Translations under genes and position numbers: made by a program
In this document: in pieces, positions 1 through 8,796 of the stretch
Position numbering within the stretch: position 1 is the first letter of the stretch
Layout of the letters: every line of letters starts with the position of its first letter
The notes under the pieces: generated by a model
What the model was told of the DNA's origin: nothing
The model's database searches: none
The model's input: the letters and a program-made list of their open reading frames with translations, nothing else
NCBI RefSeq assembly: GCF_963678635.1
Contig: NC_087063.1
Location: 20,652,701 to 20,716,700, forward strand
Length of the DNA stretch: 64,000 nt
Source: Symsagittifera roscoffensis
Lineage: Eukaryota; Xenacoelomorpha; Acoela; Convolutidae
Direction of reading: 5' to 3'

Positions 1-770
1 AAAACTTGAATTACGTGTTGCAAAACCCAACCGCTTCCATAAGATGCAAAAGTCTCCAAAACTGCTTGCATTTTTTCGACCATTTCAAAAAACTCATCAT
101 CTTCTAATCCTAAGCTCATCGCAGGTTTCATATCAGAGTTTGCATAAATGTCAATCCGCTCGTCGTGCTCAGTTTTACTAGAATCATTTATTACTTTAGG
201 TTTTACCAAACCTAAATTAGCGCTGAACTGAACTTTTCTAGGTCCTTCTGCAACTCGATCGATTATGAGACTTTGAATTTCATCTTTTTTCTCTTGCATA
301 AATTGCAAAAGGTCAATCGGCTGATTTTCATCCATGGGTTGGTTTCCGCCGATCACATACGTTTCAAGAACACCGAAAAAAGCAGACTCACTTTTTTGAA
401 GATTGGTGCCGTTGATTTCGTCTTCATCGACAGCATGCACATCACCGAGAGCAGCATTAGCAGCGGCACTTGTAGTGGCTAAATCAGCAGAGGCAGCTCT
501 CATAACAGGAAGACCATGGGTTGCTAGTAAATGAGCTGATAAGTTTTTGGGCGAATGAAATCCCAAATGACAATAATCACAAACACCTCCAAGTTGACCA
601 TGAGTGTGAAGAATATGTTTTTGTAAATTTGAAAGCATTTGAGCCGTGAATGAACACTCATTGCATCGATAAACAATAAGTCCTTTTTCAACAAAATGTT
701 TGTCACGCTCATGGCGACTTCTATTGCTCTTATTTGCATATTTCAGTGGACAAAAATTGCATTTGAACAT
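1..770 (-). CDS. Protein-primed DNA polymerase B, N-terminal part (Maverick/adintovirus-like), runs off left edge
   Basis: An open frame of about 256 codons begins at the ATG at 770 and is still open at base 1. Its first 85 residues hold three evenly spaced C2H2 zinc fingers (C4/C7/H20/H25, C36/C39/H52/H57, C64/C67/H80/H85; each C-x2-C-x12-H-x4-H). An acidic linker follows, and near residue 245 there is a GSGW motif. Zinc fingers followed by GSGW are typical of the start of Polinton/adintovirus PolB. The polymerase and exonuclease domains would lie left of the window, so the assignment is by N-terminus and context. The gene is divergent from the plus-strand virion cluster, as expected for an early replication gene. 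Confidence 0.6.
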   Translation of the reverse strand, partial: MFKCNFCPLKYANKSNRSRHERDKHFVEKGLIVYRCNECSFTAQMLSNLQKHILHTHGQLGGVCDYCHLGFHSPKNLSAHLLATHGLPVMRAASADLATTSAAANAALGDVHAVDEDEINGTNLQKSESAFFGVLETYVIGGNQPMDENQPIDLLQFMQEKKDEIQSLIIDRVAEGPRKVQFSANLGLVKPKVINDSSKTEHDERIDIYANSDMKPAMSLGLEDDEFFEMVEKMQAVLETFASYGSGWVLQHVIQV

Positions 771-2344
771 TTTTTGAAATAAGTTAGGCTATTGATTTTA
801 AGAAAGAAAAAGAATCAAGTGATCTCAAATTACACTCAGAAACAACAGTAAATGGGAAGCATAACTGTTCGTCTACCAATTGCAGAGAAAACGGTTTGTG
901 TTTTGCGCGCGTAAGTTTGAATTTGAATTAAAGTTCCCGCCAAAATTTGAATTAGATTTGAATTTCCCGCCATAACTGGCAAACTCAAATTCGATTGGAC
1001 GAAACAGATAAATTGTTGTTTGAAACGTTAATAATTATTACAAACGATAGAAATTAATCTAAGCCAACCAAGTTTGGGCTAAATTTTAATCCAAAATGAT
1101 TTTAGAGCCAAGAGAGAAAAGTTTTAATTTTATATTTTATCAATTCAAAATATAAATTGATGAAAATTTCGAAATTGCGAATAAAAGTTGAGCATGTCAA
1201 AACACATGATAGATCCTAAATATCCCAGTTGTCATGGGGACAGAATATCCTATAAAAATGTCAAAATTAGTATCAAAAACAGTTGAAATGATGAATAAGT
1301 AAAGCAAAAACTGAAAAATGACAGTTTTTTAACTTTCCAGGCGCATTGCTATCAATGATGTCAATCACGGAGCGGTTGCACGGTCCATGTCATCATGAAT
1401 TTGTCTCAATTGTCTTTCGATTTGAAAAAAAAGTCCGAAAAAATACTTTTCTGTAAAGAGAAATGAGTTTGTTGTTTTAGGGGGGATTAAGGGGATTAGC
1501 GTTTTTCTCGAAGACTATTGAAAAAACATCTACTCCCACAATCTCATTAGTCGTGCCCCTCAATGCACTTTCATAATAACACCACTTGCTCATAATAAAA
1601 AATTGCGTCTTCTGGTTGAAAATCGCATTTTTTCGGAAAAATGAAAAAACGATGAGTCATCAATTAAAAAGTTTGATTTTTATTATTTTTCTCAAATATT
1701 TAGCATGATGATGAATACTTGTATTTTTTTCAATATGATCATTTTTGGAGACAACAGTATCAATGATCAAATGGTAACTCCAATTTGTAGAAAAAGAAAA
1801 AAATTCATGCTTTTTTTTCCTTTTTGTAATTAAAAAATCAAATTTTTAACTAAAAAACATTAAAAAAATAAGTATATTATCAAAAAGTTGGTTTTAAACA
1901 TCTTTTATACTATTTTTCATTATGTTTAATTTGTATGATAACTATTTGAATAAACATATGACAACATAAGTTTTCATCCAAAATTATTTTTTTCCAGTTT
2001 TTTTTTTTGACGTTAATTATCTTTTTTCAAAAAACGAAATTGATTTTTTTAATCTTGTTTTCTAAAAATTAGCATATATATGGATGCTTTTCAGTTTTTT
2101 CTCAAGATCACTAATGTAAATAAGAACTTCAATGTTAATATGTTAAATCCTAATTGTGGAAAAAATGAAAATTTTACGGATTTTTTTTTGTTTTTAATTG
2201 AAAAAAAATAGTCAATTTATTAAAAATAAATGATTTTTTAAACATCAATTTTTAAAGGCTTTTGAAATAAATTTTTAATCAGAACCCAATCGTGTGATAA
2301 TTAATGAACAAATACAAGATACAAACTCAAACTCAATTTTAAAG
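771..2344. other. AT-rich intergenic stretch, no gene seen
   Basis: This is 1.6 kb of low-complexity, A/T-homopolymer-rich DNA between the PolB start and the next minus-strand gene. I see no open frame with a credible protein. Two segments (about 1680-1850 and 2040-2210) resemble each other loosely and in the same order, suggesting an old direct duplication of about 360 bp. Confidence 0.5.
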
Positions 2345-3044
2345 TTAAATTATTATACACAATAAATACAAACAAAAATCAATAAAACTCAACCTCAGTT
2401 TCAAAGTTATATAAGGTCCAAATACTCCTGCGCTTTCTCTAGTGTTGTTAGTTTCCTTTTTTTTCTTTGGCGCTAGACAGAGAGAAGGGGTTAAGTTTTC
2501 CATGTGGTTGCTCACAGTAGCCTCAGGGGTACGCTTTGGAGTTGAGCAACCCGGTTCGTCAAGCCATGGTGATACTACAGGGGAAGGATCAGCTTTCGGG
2601 GTAACTACTGATGGTGATTCAATCTGTTCCATTCCCCATAAACGATCAAAAAATTCAATTTCTTCAAAGTATTCTAACTGGTTTTCACACATCGGAGTAA
2701 CATCACAATCGTATTTATACAAAAGTTTTTTTTACTGGTTTTGATAAAGTTGAAATATCAACCTGAAGAGCAAGAGGCTCGTCAGGATCCGTATATTTAC
2801 CAGAATTTGTAAGGTAACTCAAATACTTTATATTCAGTTCTTCGTCTTTCTTTGAAATTTTTAAGGAAAGTTTACTGAATAAATGTAAAAATTTTTTGGG
2901 AATCATAACGTGATGAGTACAAGTCCACTCATCAGAATTGAAACTTTTTTCTTCGTTAATTATTGCTACAAAATTACCGTGAACGGTTTCATAAAAAATG
3001 GTTCTTTCGTGATTGGAATATCCGGCAATAATATAACAAGGCAT
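2345..3044 (-). pseudogene. Unknown element protein, split by a frameshift at an A8 run
   Basis: Two overlapping minus-strand frames abut here. The first starts at the ATG at 3044 (MPCYIIAG) and ends at 2715. The second covers 2722-2345 and has no ATG near its beginning. The join lies beside a run of eight A (minus-strand sense), so a one-base slip most simply explains the break. It could be mutation, a sequencing error or, less likely, programmed slippage. The first part is a compact alpha/beta-looking domain. The second has an acidic, proline-rich region (residues such as FDRLWGMEQI, then many Pro/Thr) and a Lys-rich patch. I do not recognise the family. It shares the strand of PolB and is probably an early gene of the same element. 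Confidence 0.4.
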
Positions 3045-3390
3045 TTTTGAAGAAAAGTTGGAAGAAAATGACAAACGTAACGCGGAGAGAAATGAAACTG
3101 AAATGAATTGTGAAAACGCCTCAAGAGATTAAAATAGGGATTGGTTCTTCTAAAATTAGAAATTTCAAGACCTCCTATGTAGTTTTTAATCAGTTTAATA
3201 AGGGAGGGCGTGTAAAATATTTATGTTACCTTGCGTGGTATTCTATGTTTATCTAAATTGCATTCAAACAAATAGCTTGTATCAAAAATAACGTTTAAAC
3301 ATTGTGACCTTTAACACCCATTAAAATTCTTATCAGTTGTACATGCACAAAATACTTATCCATTTGAACTAAATTGCAATCCAATATCTT

Positions 3391-3426
3391 TGCGATATAA
3401 AGTACATGTGTATATAAATTAAAATA
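3391..3426. promoter_or_regulatory. Possible TATA-type promoter region between divergent genes
   Basis: The divergent gap between the minus-strand gene (start 3044) and the first plus-strand ORF (3528) contains two TATA-like words, gatataaagt and gtatataaat, about 100-140 bp upstream of the plus ATG. This is a plausible core promoter for the plus-strand cluster, but only motif-level evidence supports it. Confidence 0.25.
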
Positions 3427-3527
3427 GATACAACGCTTTCTTTTGCAGACATATACAATCAATCGGAACCATTCATTTCTTTCTATTCAGTTTTGAATCA
3501 AGTTACTTTGAAAATTTACTCGTTACA

Positions 3528-3899
3528 ATGAATAAAACCAAAACAAGCACCACAGCAAATGCAGATAAAGATTTTGGCGATTGTTATTTCGATATTTCGG
3601 AAAACAGTAAAAGACTAGTGCGTGCTACATTGAAAACATATGACCAAACTGGAACTTATGTATTCCTGAAAGTTTTCAAAAAAGCAACTGAAGGCGCTGA
3701 ATTTGAATGTGTACAAAGACTTTCCTTAAGCAGCGAAGAATTTTCAAAATTACTAAAGTCGGGAAAGTCAATCCGAGCGCAAACAAGTGAAATTTCTGAT
3801 ACTGTTGAAAACAAAGACAAACCACAATCTAACTGTAAACGAGCCAGGAAATCTCAACTTTCCTCGAACACAAACGATTTCAAGCACGACTCGAATTAA
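3528..3899 (+). CDS. Small basic element protein, possibly PC4-like ssDNA-binding
   Basis: This is an intact 123-codon ORF starting at an ATG. Residues about 20-80 form a beta-rich stretch (YFDISENSKRLVRATLKTY ... LSLSSEEFSKLLKSGK) that vaguely recalls PC4/Sub1-type single-strand DNA-binding domains: a short beta sheet ending in an S/L-x-x-x-F/W-x-x-L helix. The C-terminal 40 residues are Ser/Lys/Arg-rich and likely disordered. It is the first gene of the plus-strand cluster. The PC4 comparison is weak and is my inference; otherwise it is an unknown Polinton-associated protein. Confidence 0.45.
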   Translation: MNKTKTSTTANADKDFGDCYFDISENSKRLVRATLKTYDQTGTYVFLKVFKKATEGAEFECVQRLSLSSEEFSKLLKSGKSIRAQTSEISDTVENKDKPQSNCKRARKSQLSSNTNDFKHDSN

Positions 3900-3913
3900 T
3901 TTTCCTTTACAAA

Positions 3914-4702
3914 ATGGCAGAAGCTATGTTCGAAGTTGTGTTACCTGATTATTTCAAAAAATTTCAACCAAATTTAAAATTTGTTATCACTGAAAAAATT
4001 CCTAATGTATCTACTTTTAAAAATTATGCTTTTGGAAGCCACTTCAAATCTGAATATTGCCCTTTTTCAGTCTAGAATGAAAAAAAAATTCATTACCATA
4101 TATTGATTCAAGTAGATTCAGAGGAACAATTAAACCAATTTTTTCCTTCCCAAAAATGTTTCAGTGTTCCTTGTATTTTCACTTGCTTCAAATACTTAAT
4201 TTCTCCTGCTAAAGATGTCAAAGGAAACGGTGAGTTATTTGACAAGCTTAAACTAGCTCTCACTTATTCAGCACAACCTGTTGCAGCCAATCTCGATTTG
4301 TTAGATTTCACTGCAATCAAAAAACGTTTACCCAATTTATTGCTTTCTGCAACATCATCTAACAAACAAACTTCACCAAATCAAAACGTTTGCAAGAAAT
4401 CTCCGGCCGTTGGGGGACAGAAACGAATTGATAATACAGTTACGCCTGCTGCATCGTCGACGTCAAACAAATCCGTAAGAATTTCGACTTCAGTTTCAAA
4501 GAAACATACAGAAAGCAGACATGTTCAAACAGATGAGATGAATACAGAAACTTTGAAAAGATTTGAAAGTTTAATTAATGGACCCCATTCTGCCGCTTTT
4601 TGCAAATTAATGGATATTTTGACAAGTGGATATGGAAAACTTGATGTAGATACTGATGTGCTATTTGTGAAATTTATTGTTGAAGAGAAAGTTAAGTTTT
4701 AA
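3914..4702 (+). pseudogene. Unknown element protein interrupted by an in-frame TAG
   Basis: A frame opens at the ATG at 3914, stops at a TAG (4073-4075) after 53 codons, and then stays open in the same frame to 4702. The only start available for the second part is a TTG at 4103, so the simplest reading is one gene of about 262 codons with a single nonsense codon. The middle is Ser/Thr/Asn/Lys-rich and probably disordered; the last 60 residues look folded. No family is recognised. It sits 15 bp after the preceding stop, in line with the compact cluster. Confidence 0.45.
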
Positions 4703-4749
4703 TTGATACTTTTCATTATTCCCTTTTTATTATATTGAGTTCAGTAAAC

Positions 4750-5157
4750 ATGATTTCAACTTTCGATTTAAAACTCATTCATGAAATTTTTATAGACTTA
4801 AAATCACAATATCCAGACAAATCAGTCAGATTTCAGTATTTTTTAGCCACTTGTTTGTATTTGGATGCTGATATTAATTTGGATTTTGTTTTGAAAAACA
4901 GACCATATGGTGGTTTAATTGGAATAGACAATTCGTCGCTCGACAAACACTTGAAACATTTCAAATTTCTTAGAATACATGCTATATTGCATGACGCAGC
5001 GGGATATTTGCAAGAAAAAAATCATACCGGTCCTGGGTACACATATGTTTTGCCTTGTCCAATAAAAAACTGTTACCAGGGTCACGTGACAGGTATTGCG
5101 TTTTGCTTATTTCTTAAAGCATTCAAACCAAAGTTATTTCGTTTGTTGGAATGTTGA
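4750..5157 (+). CDS. Conserved-looking hypothetical protein of the Polinton cluster
   Basis: This 135-aa ORF starts at the ATG at 4750. It has an N-terminal helical part and a cysteine/histidine-containing C-terminal part with the words LRIHAILHDAAGY and TGPGYTYVLPCP. I associate this kind of His-Asp-Ala-Ala-Gly plus GPGY pairing with uncharacterised proteins of animal Polintons, but I cannot assign a function. The stop is followed within 10 bp by the next gene's ATG. Confidence 0.5.
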   Translation: MISTFDLKLIHEIFIDLKSQYPDKSVRFQYFLATCLYLDADINLDFVLKNRPYGGLIGIDNSSLDKHLKHFKFLRIHAILHDAAGYLQEKNHTGPGYTYVLPCPIKNCYQGHVTGIAFCLFLKAFKPKLFRLLEC

Positions 5158-5166
5158 GTGAAAGTC

Positions 5167-5754
5167 ATGTTAACCCAAAGAAAGAAAACTAAAAAATTGT
5201 TTTTCAATCATCTCATTATTTTAGATATTGAGGGATTTAAATGTGGCAAGAAACCTTTGATCATAAAGGAACTTTCCGTTTGCTCTGCTAATACAATTGA
5301 TACAATTCATTTTCTGCCACCAGTCCAATTCAACAATTTATCAAAAGAAGAGAAAAAAGCGTACAATTGGGTATCTAAATTTCTACACGGGCTTCGTTGG
5401 GACGAAGGTGAATACCCTTACTCATACTTGGATCAAATTTTTGACAGCATTCGTTTGAGGAACCCAAATTCCCATTTTTTTGCTAAAGGTACACAAAAAT
5501 CTGTTTTACTAGCTGAATACTTGAAATTACCCGTGAAAAATTTGGAAGATTTTGGTTGCCCAAAGATTGAACAGTTATTGGGTCAAGAAAAACATATTTG
5601 CAAACGACATTCTCATTTACTTCCCTCACATCAATTATTAAAGCATTGTACCCGTAGAAAATCCAATGTTTTTTTCGATTGGTTACAAAATGAACTGTCC
5701 AATGATGCAAACAACCTTATCTCCAAATTTGTTGGTTTACGCTTCAATGACTAA
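5167..5754 (+). CDS. Hypothetical Polinton protein with a DxE motif (possible RNase H-fold/DEDD-like nuclease)
   Basis: This 195-aa ORF starts at the ATG at 5167. Near residue 20 it carries LIILDIEGF followed by a conserved-looking IIKELSVCS. Later it has the motifs WVSKFLHGLRWDEGEYPYS and FAKGTQKSVLL, and a C-x-x-H-like CKRHSH. The strand-DxE-strand start resembles the first motif of DEDD exonucleases, and the protein type recurs in arthropod Polinton-like elements. The nuclease idea is inference from that one motif. It appears intact. Its 3' end overlaps the next small ORF by 8 bp. Confidence 0.5.
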   Translation: MLTQRKKTKKLFFNHLIILDIEGFKCGKKPLIIKELSVCSANTIDTIHFLPPVQFNNLSKEEKKAYNWVSKFLHGLRWDEGEYPYSYLDQIFDSIRLRNPNSHFFAKGTQKSVLLAEYLKLPVKNLEDFGCPKIEQLLGQEKHICKRHSHLLPSHQLLKHCTRRKSNVFFDWLQNELSNDANNLISKFVGLRFND

Positions 5755-5914
5755 TCAGAGTCCTGAAAACAATTCAACACCAAGAATTAAAGTTACTCTT
5801 ACGCGGACAGGCATATTAGATTGTCGAGGAAAACCTCTCCTGCAAAAACTCGAACAAAACACACTGAACGATATCGAAATCGACAATTTACGGAAATTTT
5901 TTTACAGTTCTTGA
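5747..5914 (+). CDS. Small unknown ORF (55 aa)
   Basis: This short frame starts at the ATG at 5747, overlaps the previous stop by 8 bp and ends at 5914. The product is hydrophilic with no recognisable domain. It is kept because the cluster is otherwise almost free of spacers and an overlap of this type is usual in it; coding status is uncertain. Confidence 0.3.
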   Translation: MTNQSPENNSTPRIKVTLTRTGILDCRGKPLLQKLEQNTLNDIEIDNLRKFFYSS

Positions 5915-5931
5915 CTACTTTCACCTGTACA

Positions 5932-6141
5932 ATGTCCAGACTCCAGGAATTTCGCCAGTCAATTCCGTTGTTCAATCTCAACCTGGAAGGGCTGCAACCT
6001 CAGCTGGGAGAGAGAAGACAAATCCATTTGCATGACCATCAGCTTCCAGCTGATCTGAAAGAATTAGTCAAAACTGATAACGTTGAGGAAATACATTTAG
6101 TTCAAGCCACTATCAGAGTTGCTGCTCATTTTTTGTTGTAA
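5932..6141 (+). CDS. Small unknown ORF (69 aa)
   Basis: An ATG at 5932 opens a 69-aa frame (MSRLQEFRQSIPLFNLNLEG...) 17 bp after the preceding stop. The longer upstream frame starting at 5821 would overlap the previous gene heavily, so 5932 is the better start. No motif is recognised. The end resembles an amphipathic helix. Confidence 0.35.
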   Translation: MSRLQEFRQSIPLFNLNLEGLQPQLGERRQIHLHDHQLPADLKELVKTDNVEEIHLVQATIRVAAHFLL

Positions 6142-6162
6142 AGTTCAAATCTAATTGTAACC

Positions 6163-6270
6163 ATGACAAATTCACAAAATATGAGTTTTTCTTCATTGAA
6201 CGAGGAGTTGATTTGCCTGTTGAACCGAAATGACGAATCACATACATATACCAAGTTTTGTGAATCATAA
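6163..6270 (+). CDS. Very short ORF (35 aa), doubtful
   Basis: This is an ATG-initiated 35-codon frame ending in a TAA inside an A/T-rich stretch with an AATAAA-like word just after it. It may be a small peptide gene or simply a leader. There is no other evidence. Confidence 0.2.
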   Translation: MTNSQNMSFSSLNEELICLLNRNDESHTYTKFCES

Positions 6271-6331
6271 TAAATATATTTATTGATTGTCTTCATTTTC
6301 TTTTGATCTTGTGTGATTACTAGTTGCTAAC

Positions 6332-6628
6332 ATGTCGTGTTTGAAAATTCAAAAATTCAAAAAAATATTTTTGCCAAAAGAAAACACACAAAATGTGAGT
6401 TTAACAGGTGAGAATTTACCAAAAGAGTTATTAGACGAAATCAGTACCGGAAACGTAGAAAAAATTGTTCGGATACTTCTCACAGACAAAAACATAGCAA
6501 GATATATAATAAAATACAAACCAAACGGCAATAGATCAGAGAGAAAAAAAGGCGATTGGTATGCAGTTGTAACTATCAACCTTGATACAAATAAGCAAAA
6601 AAAGTCTTCCAGTAAACATGGAAATTGA
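6332..6628 (+). CDS. Unknown basic protein (98 aa)
   Basis: This intact ORF follows a 60-bp gap. It is lysine-rich, with a central segment LPKELLDEISTGNVEKIVRILL that looks helical and a basic tail. No family is recognised. Its last 11 bases overlap the ATG of the membrane-protein gene, consistent with polycistron-like packing. Confidence 0.4.
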   Translation: MSCLKIQKFKKIFLPKENTQNVSLTGENLPKELLDEISTGNVEKIVRILLTDKNIARYIIKYKPNGNRSERKKGDWYAVVTINLDTNKQKKSSSKHGN

Positions 6629-6908
6629 AGAAACCACCACTGTTGAGAACAATGCTTGCGACTTTGTAGACATTGGTGGTGCCGAACAGTCTTTATCTCA
6701 CGAAAACAGATCTTGGAAATTTTGTAATTCTGTTTCTCTTCCGTCTGCAGAAGTTGTCTTTTTCACACAAGTCTGTTTCATTTTCATTTTGCTCTCTTTA
6801 TCTATTTCAAAATTGTCTTTTTACAATCTTAGTTGTGACGAGACTGCCATTTGGCTTTCAATACTATCCAGTACAGTTGGTTACATTTTACCCAATCCCA
6901 AGTTATAA
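6618..6908 (+). CDS. Small membrane protein of Polinton/adintovirus type
   Basis: This 96-aa ORF starts at the ATG at 6618. After a 40-residue polar N-terminus there is one clear hydrophobic segment (VVFFTQVCFIFILLSLSI, residues about 43-62). The C-terminus carries a WLSILSSTVGYILPNPKL signature. A short one- or two-pass protein ending in GY-(I/L)-LP-P-K is a recurrent small gene just upstream of the packaging ATPase in animal Polintons. Its exact role (virion membrane or assembly) is not known to me. It ends 2 bp before the ATPase ATG. Confidence 0.55.
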   Translation: MEIEETTTVENNACDFVDIGGAEQSLSHENRSWKFCNSVSLPSAEVVFFTQVCFIFILLSLSISKLSFYNLSCDETAIWLSILSSTVGYILPNPKL

Positions 6909-6910
6909 TA

Positions 6911-7603
6911 ATGAATAAGATCATTTCAACAAAAGATCGTCTGTTTATGTCCGTTTCAGGTCCCTCGGGATCTGGCAAAACTGATTTAATTTTTCAAATG
7001 CTTCTCAAAGGTACATTCTATCCATCATATAACAAGATATTTTATTTTTATCTTCACGATCAACCCAAATACCGTTCCTTTGTTTCTCACAACAAATTTG
7101 ATATTGAATTTATAAAATTGTCCAGCTTTGAAATTGTTAATAACTTACGGGATTGTATGATTGTCTTTGATGATACCTGTGAAGAAATTTTTAATGAAAA
7201 AGATTTTGTTAAATTAGCTACAGCAGGCCGACATAAAAATGTTCATGTTATTTATGTCAAGCACAATTTATTTCAGCAAAGTAAGCAATCACGTACAATA
7301 GATTTGAATACAACTCACTTAATTTTGTTCAAATCACCTCGAGACATTCAACAAATTGATTATTTAGGCAGACAGTTGAATAATGCAAAATTCCTCCGTC
7401 ATGCGTATCAGTTGGCAACGAAAGAAGATTTCGGTCATCTGTTGATAGACTTGGATCCCAAAACTTCAGAATGTCTTCGTTATTCGTCAAACATAGTTCC
7501 ACCATCACCAACCATTTTCTATTTACCATCCTCAAAAGCAGTTATCACATCTCTTGAAAATGAAAGAGAAAGAATTATGTATATTGAAGCAAATGCTCAA
7601 TAG
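6911..7603 (+). CDS. Genome-packaging ATPase (FtsK/HerA, A32-like)
   Basis: This intact 230-aa ORF has the Walker A motif GPSGSGKT at residues about 16-23. Walker B follows as four hydrophobics then DD (MIVFDDT, about residues 84-90), and AGRHKNVHVIYVKHNL forms the sensor region. This is the pattern of A32-like DNA-packaging ATPases of Polintons, adintoviruses and large DNA viruses, which drive genome import into the capsid. The length fits that family. No break is seen. Start 6911 is chosen because the upstream frame overlaps the membrane-protein gene. Confidence 0.85.
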   Translation: MNKIISTKDRLFMSVSGPSGSGKTDLIFQMLLKGTFYPSYNKIFYFYLHDQPKYRSFVSHNKFDIEFIKLSSFEIVNNLRDCMIVFDDTCEEIFNEKDFVKLATAGRHKNVHVIYVKHNLFQQSKQSRTIDLNTTHLILFKSPRDIQQIDYLGRQLNNAKFLRHAYQLATKEDFGHLLIDLDPKTSECLRYSSNIVPPSPTIFYLPSSKAVITSLENERERIMYIEANAQ

Positions 7604-7850
7604 TCGCCATTGTAGATCAATTTTGACAGGAGCTGATTCAAATTTTATTAGATTTCTTTGCGATTGTTTTGTGAATGTTTTTCTGGGACATGTTCCAGCT
7701 AACAAAAGTTTCATCGAGAGTAAGAAAATACCATTTGGAAAAATTGTTGACCCTAAGTTTAGTATCCGAGAAAAACGAAAAGTTTTGGCAAACAATATTT
7801 CACTGGTTAAATCAATCGGAGAATCGTGTTACATTTACCTGAAAAACTAG
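7593..7850 (+). CDS. Small unknown protein after the ATPase (85 aa)
   Basis: This frame begins at an ATG at 7593 that overlaps the last 11 bp of the ATPase gene. It contains a segment ADSNFIRFLCDCFVNVFLGH and a basic C-terminal half with SIREKRKVLA. Short proteins of this build, ending in an (L/S)-x-x-x-KR-x-(L/V)-L motif, occur in Polinton-like elements at this position, but I cannot give a function. It could start further upstream at 7560. Confidence 0.4.
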   Translation: MLNSRHCRSILTGADSNFIRFLCDCFVNVFLGHVPANKSFIESKKIPFGKIVDPKFSIREKRKVLANNISLVKSIGESCYIYLKN

Positions 7851-7860
7851 AACCTCAGGC

Positions 7861-8796
7861 ATGTATGCTGAAGAATTCATCCTCATTCCTCGAAAAACAT
7901 ATGCTCCAGATGAAAAAACTGCACCACAATCTCAAATCCTTCATAATCCATTAATTAACGACAAATCATCTCAACTCAATTACATACAACGATTTCGAGA
8001 ACGAAATATCAGCCGTGACTCTCCACCACCATTAAACCCAACATCTCCTATTCCTTTAACCCCTAATAATGTAGTACCAAATCTTCGAAAAAGAAATTTA
8101 TCTGCACTTACTAATTTCAGTGATGATGGTGATGATGAAGCAGAAAAAAATTTTGAATCATACAATTCACTGCAGCAGACAAGCTCAAAGAGAACAGAAA
8201 AAAACGATGAAAAAAGTAATGGAAAAACCGCTGAAGTGTTTCGAAAGGTTATGGAATCCATTCAAGAGCTATTGGAAGCTAATAAATTGGAAAGGGCAAA
8301 CATCGTGCTAAAGCAGTTGTTCAAAGTTGAATCCTTGACTTTAGACGTTGACGGATATGTTTTAATTCAAGGAAAACCAACACTCGTTAAAATTGAATCT
8401 TTTTTGTACGATACACAGCAAAACACAAAAAAACTTGAGGGTGTTTTTTATCCACAAATTTTGAAAGAACTGAATCTTGATCCTAGCTTAGTGTCCAACA
8501 CTTATGCCAAACAGATTCTCCGCTCGCTTAAGAGCGAAGCAGCTAAGCCCTCAACTTCTTCCTCCTTCGTCTCCGACGACAACCCGACAACTGAGTACTC
8601 GAAGAGATCTAAACCCTCCTCTTCGAAGACTCGATCGACAACTCTCAAACCCAAAACCAAGCAATCCGACAAAAGAAAAACCCAGAAAAAAGAATTTTTC
8701 CCCACCACCAACGACGACGATGATAAAAACTATGAAAGCAGTAAAGAATCGTTTGCGACGACGTCAACAAAAGAATGGAAATCCTACTATCAGTGA
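7861..8796 (+). CDS. Polinton protein preceding integrase, disordered tail
   Basis: This intact 311-aa ORF starts MYAEEFILIPRKTY, a form I associate with the uncharacterised protein that precedes integrase in many animal Polintons. The middle (about residues 130-220) has a helical stretch and a small beta unit (LTLDVDGYVLIQGKPTLVKI). The last 80 residues are Ser/Thr/Lys/Asp-rich. The 3' end overlaps the integrase start by about 77 bp. Its role is unknown; a virion or DNA-associated protein is a guess. Confidence 0.5.
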   Translation: MYAEEFILIPRKTYAPDEKTAPQSQILHNPLINDKSSQLNYIQRFRERNISRDSPPPLNPTSPIPLTPNNVVPNLRKRNLSALTNFSDDGDDEAEKNFESYNSLQQTSSKRTEKNDEKSNGKTAEVFRKVMESIQELLEANKLERANIVLKQLFKVESLTLDVDGYVLIQGKPTLVKIESFLYDTQQNTKKLEGVFYPQILKELNLDPSLVSNTYAKQILRSLKSEAAKPSTSSSFVSDDNPTTEYSKRSKPSSSKTRSTTLKPKTKQSDKRKTQKKEFFPTTNDDDDKNYESSKESFATTSTKEWKSYYQ

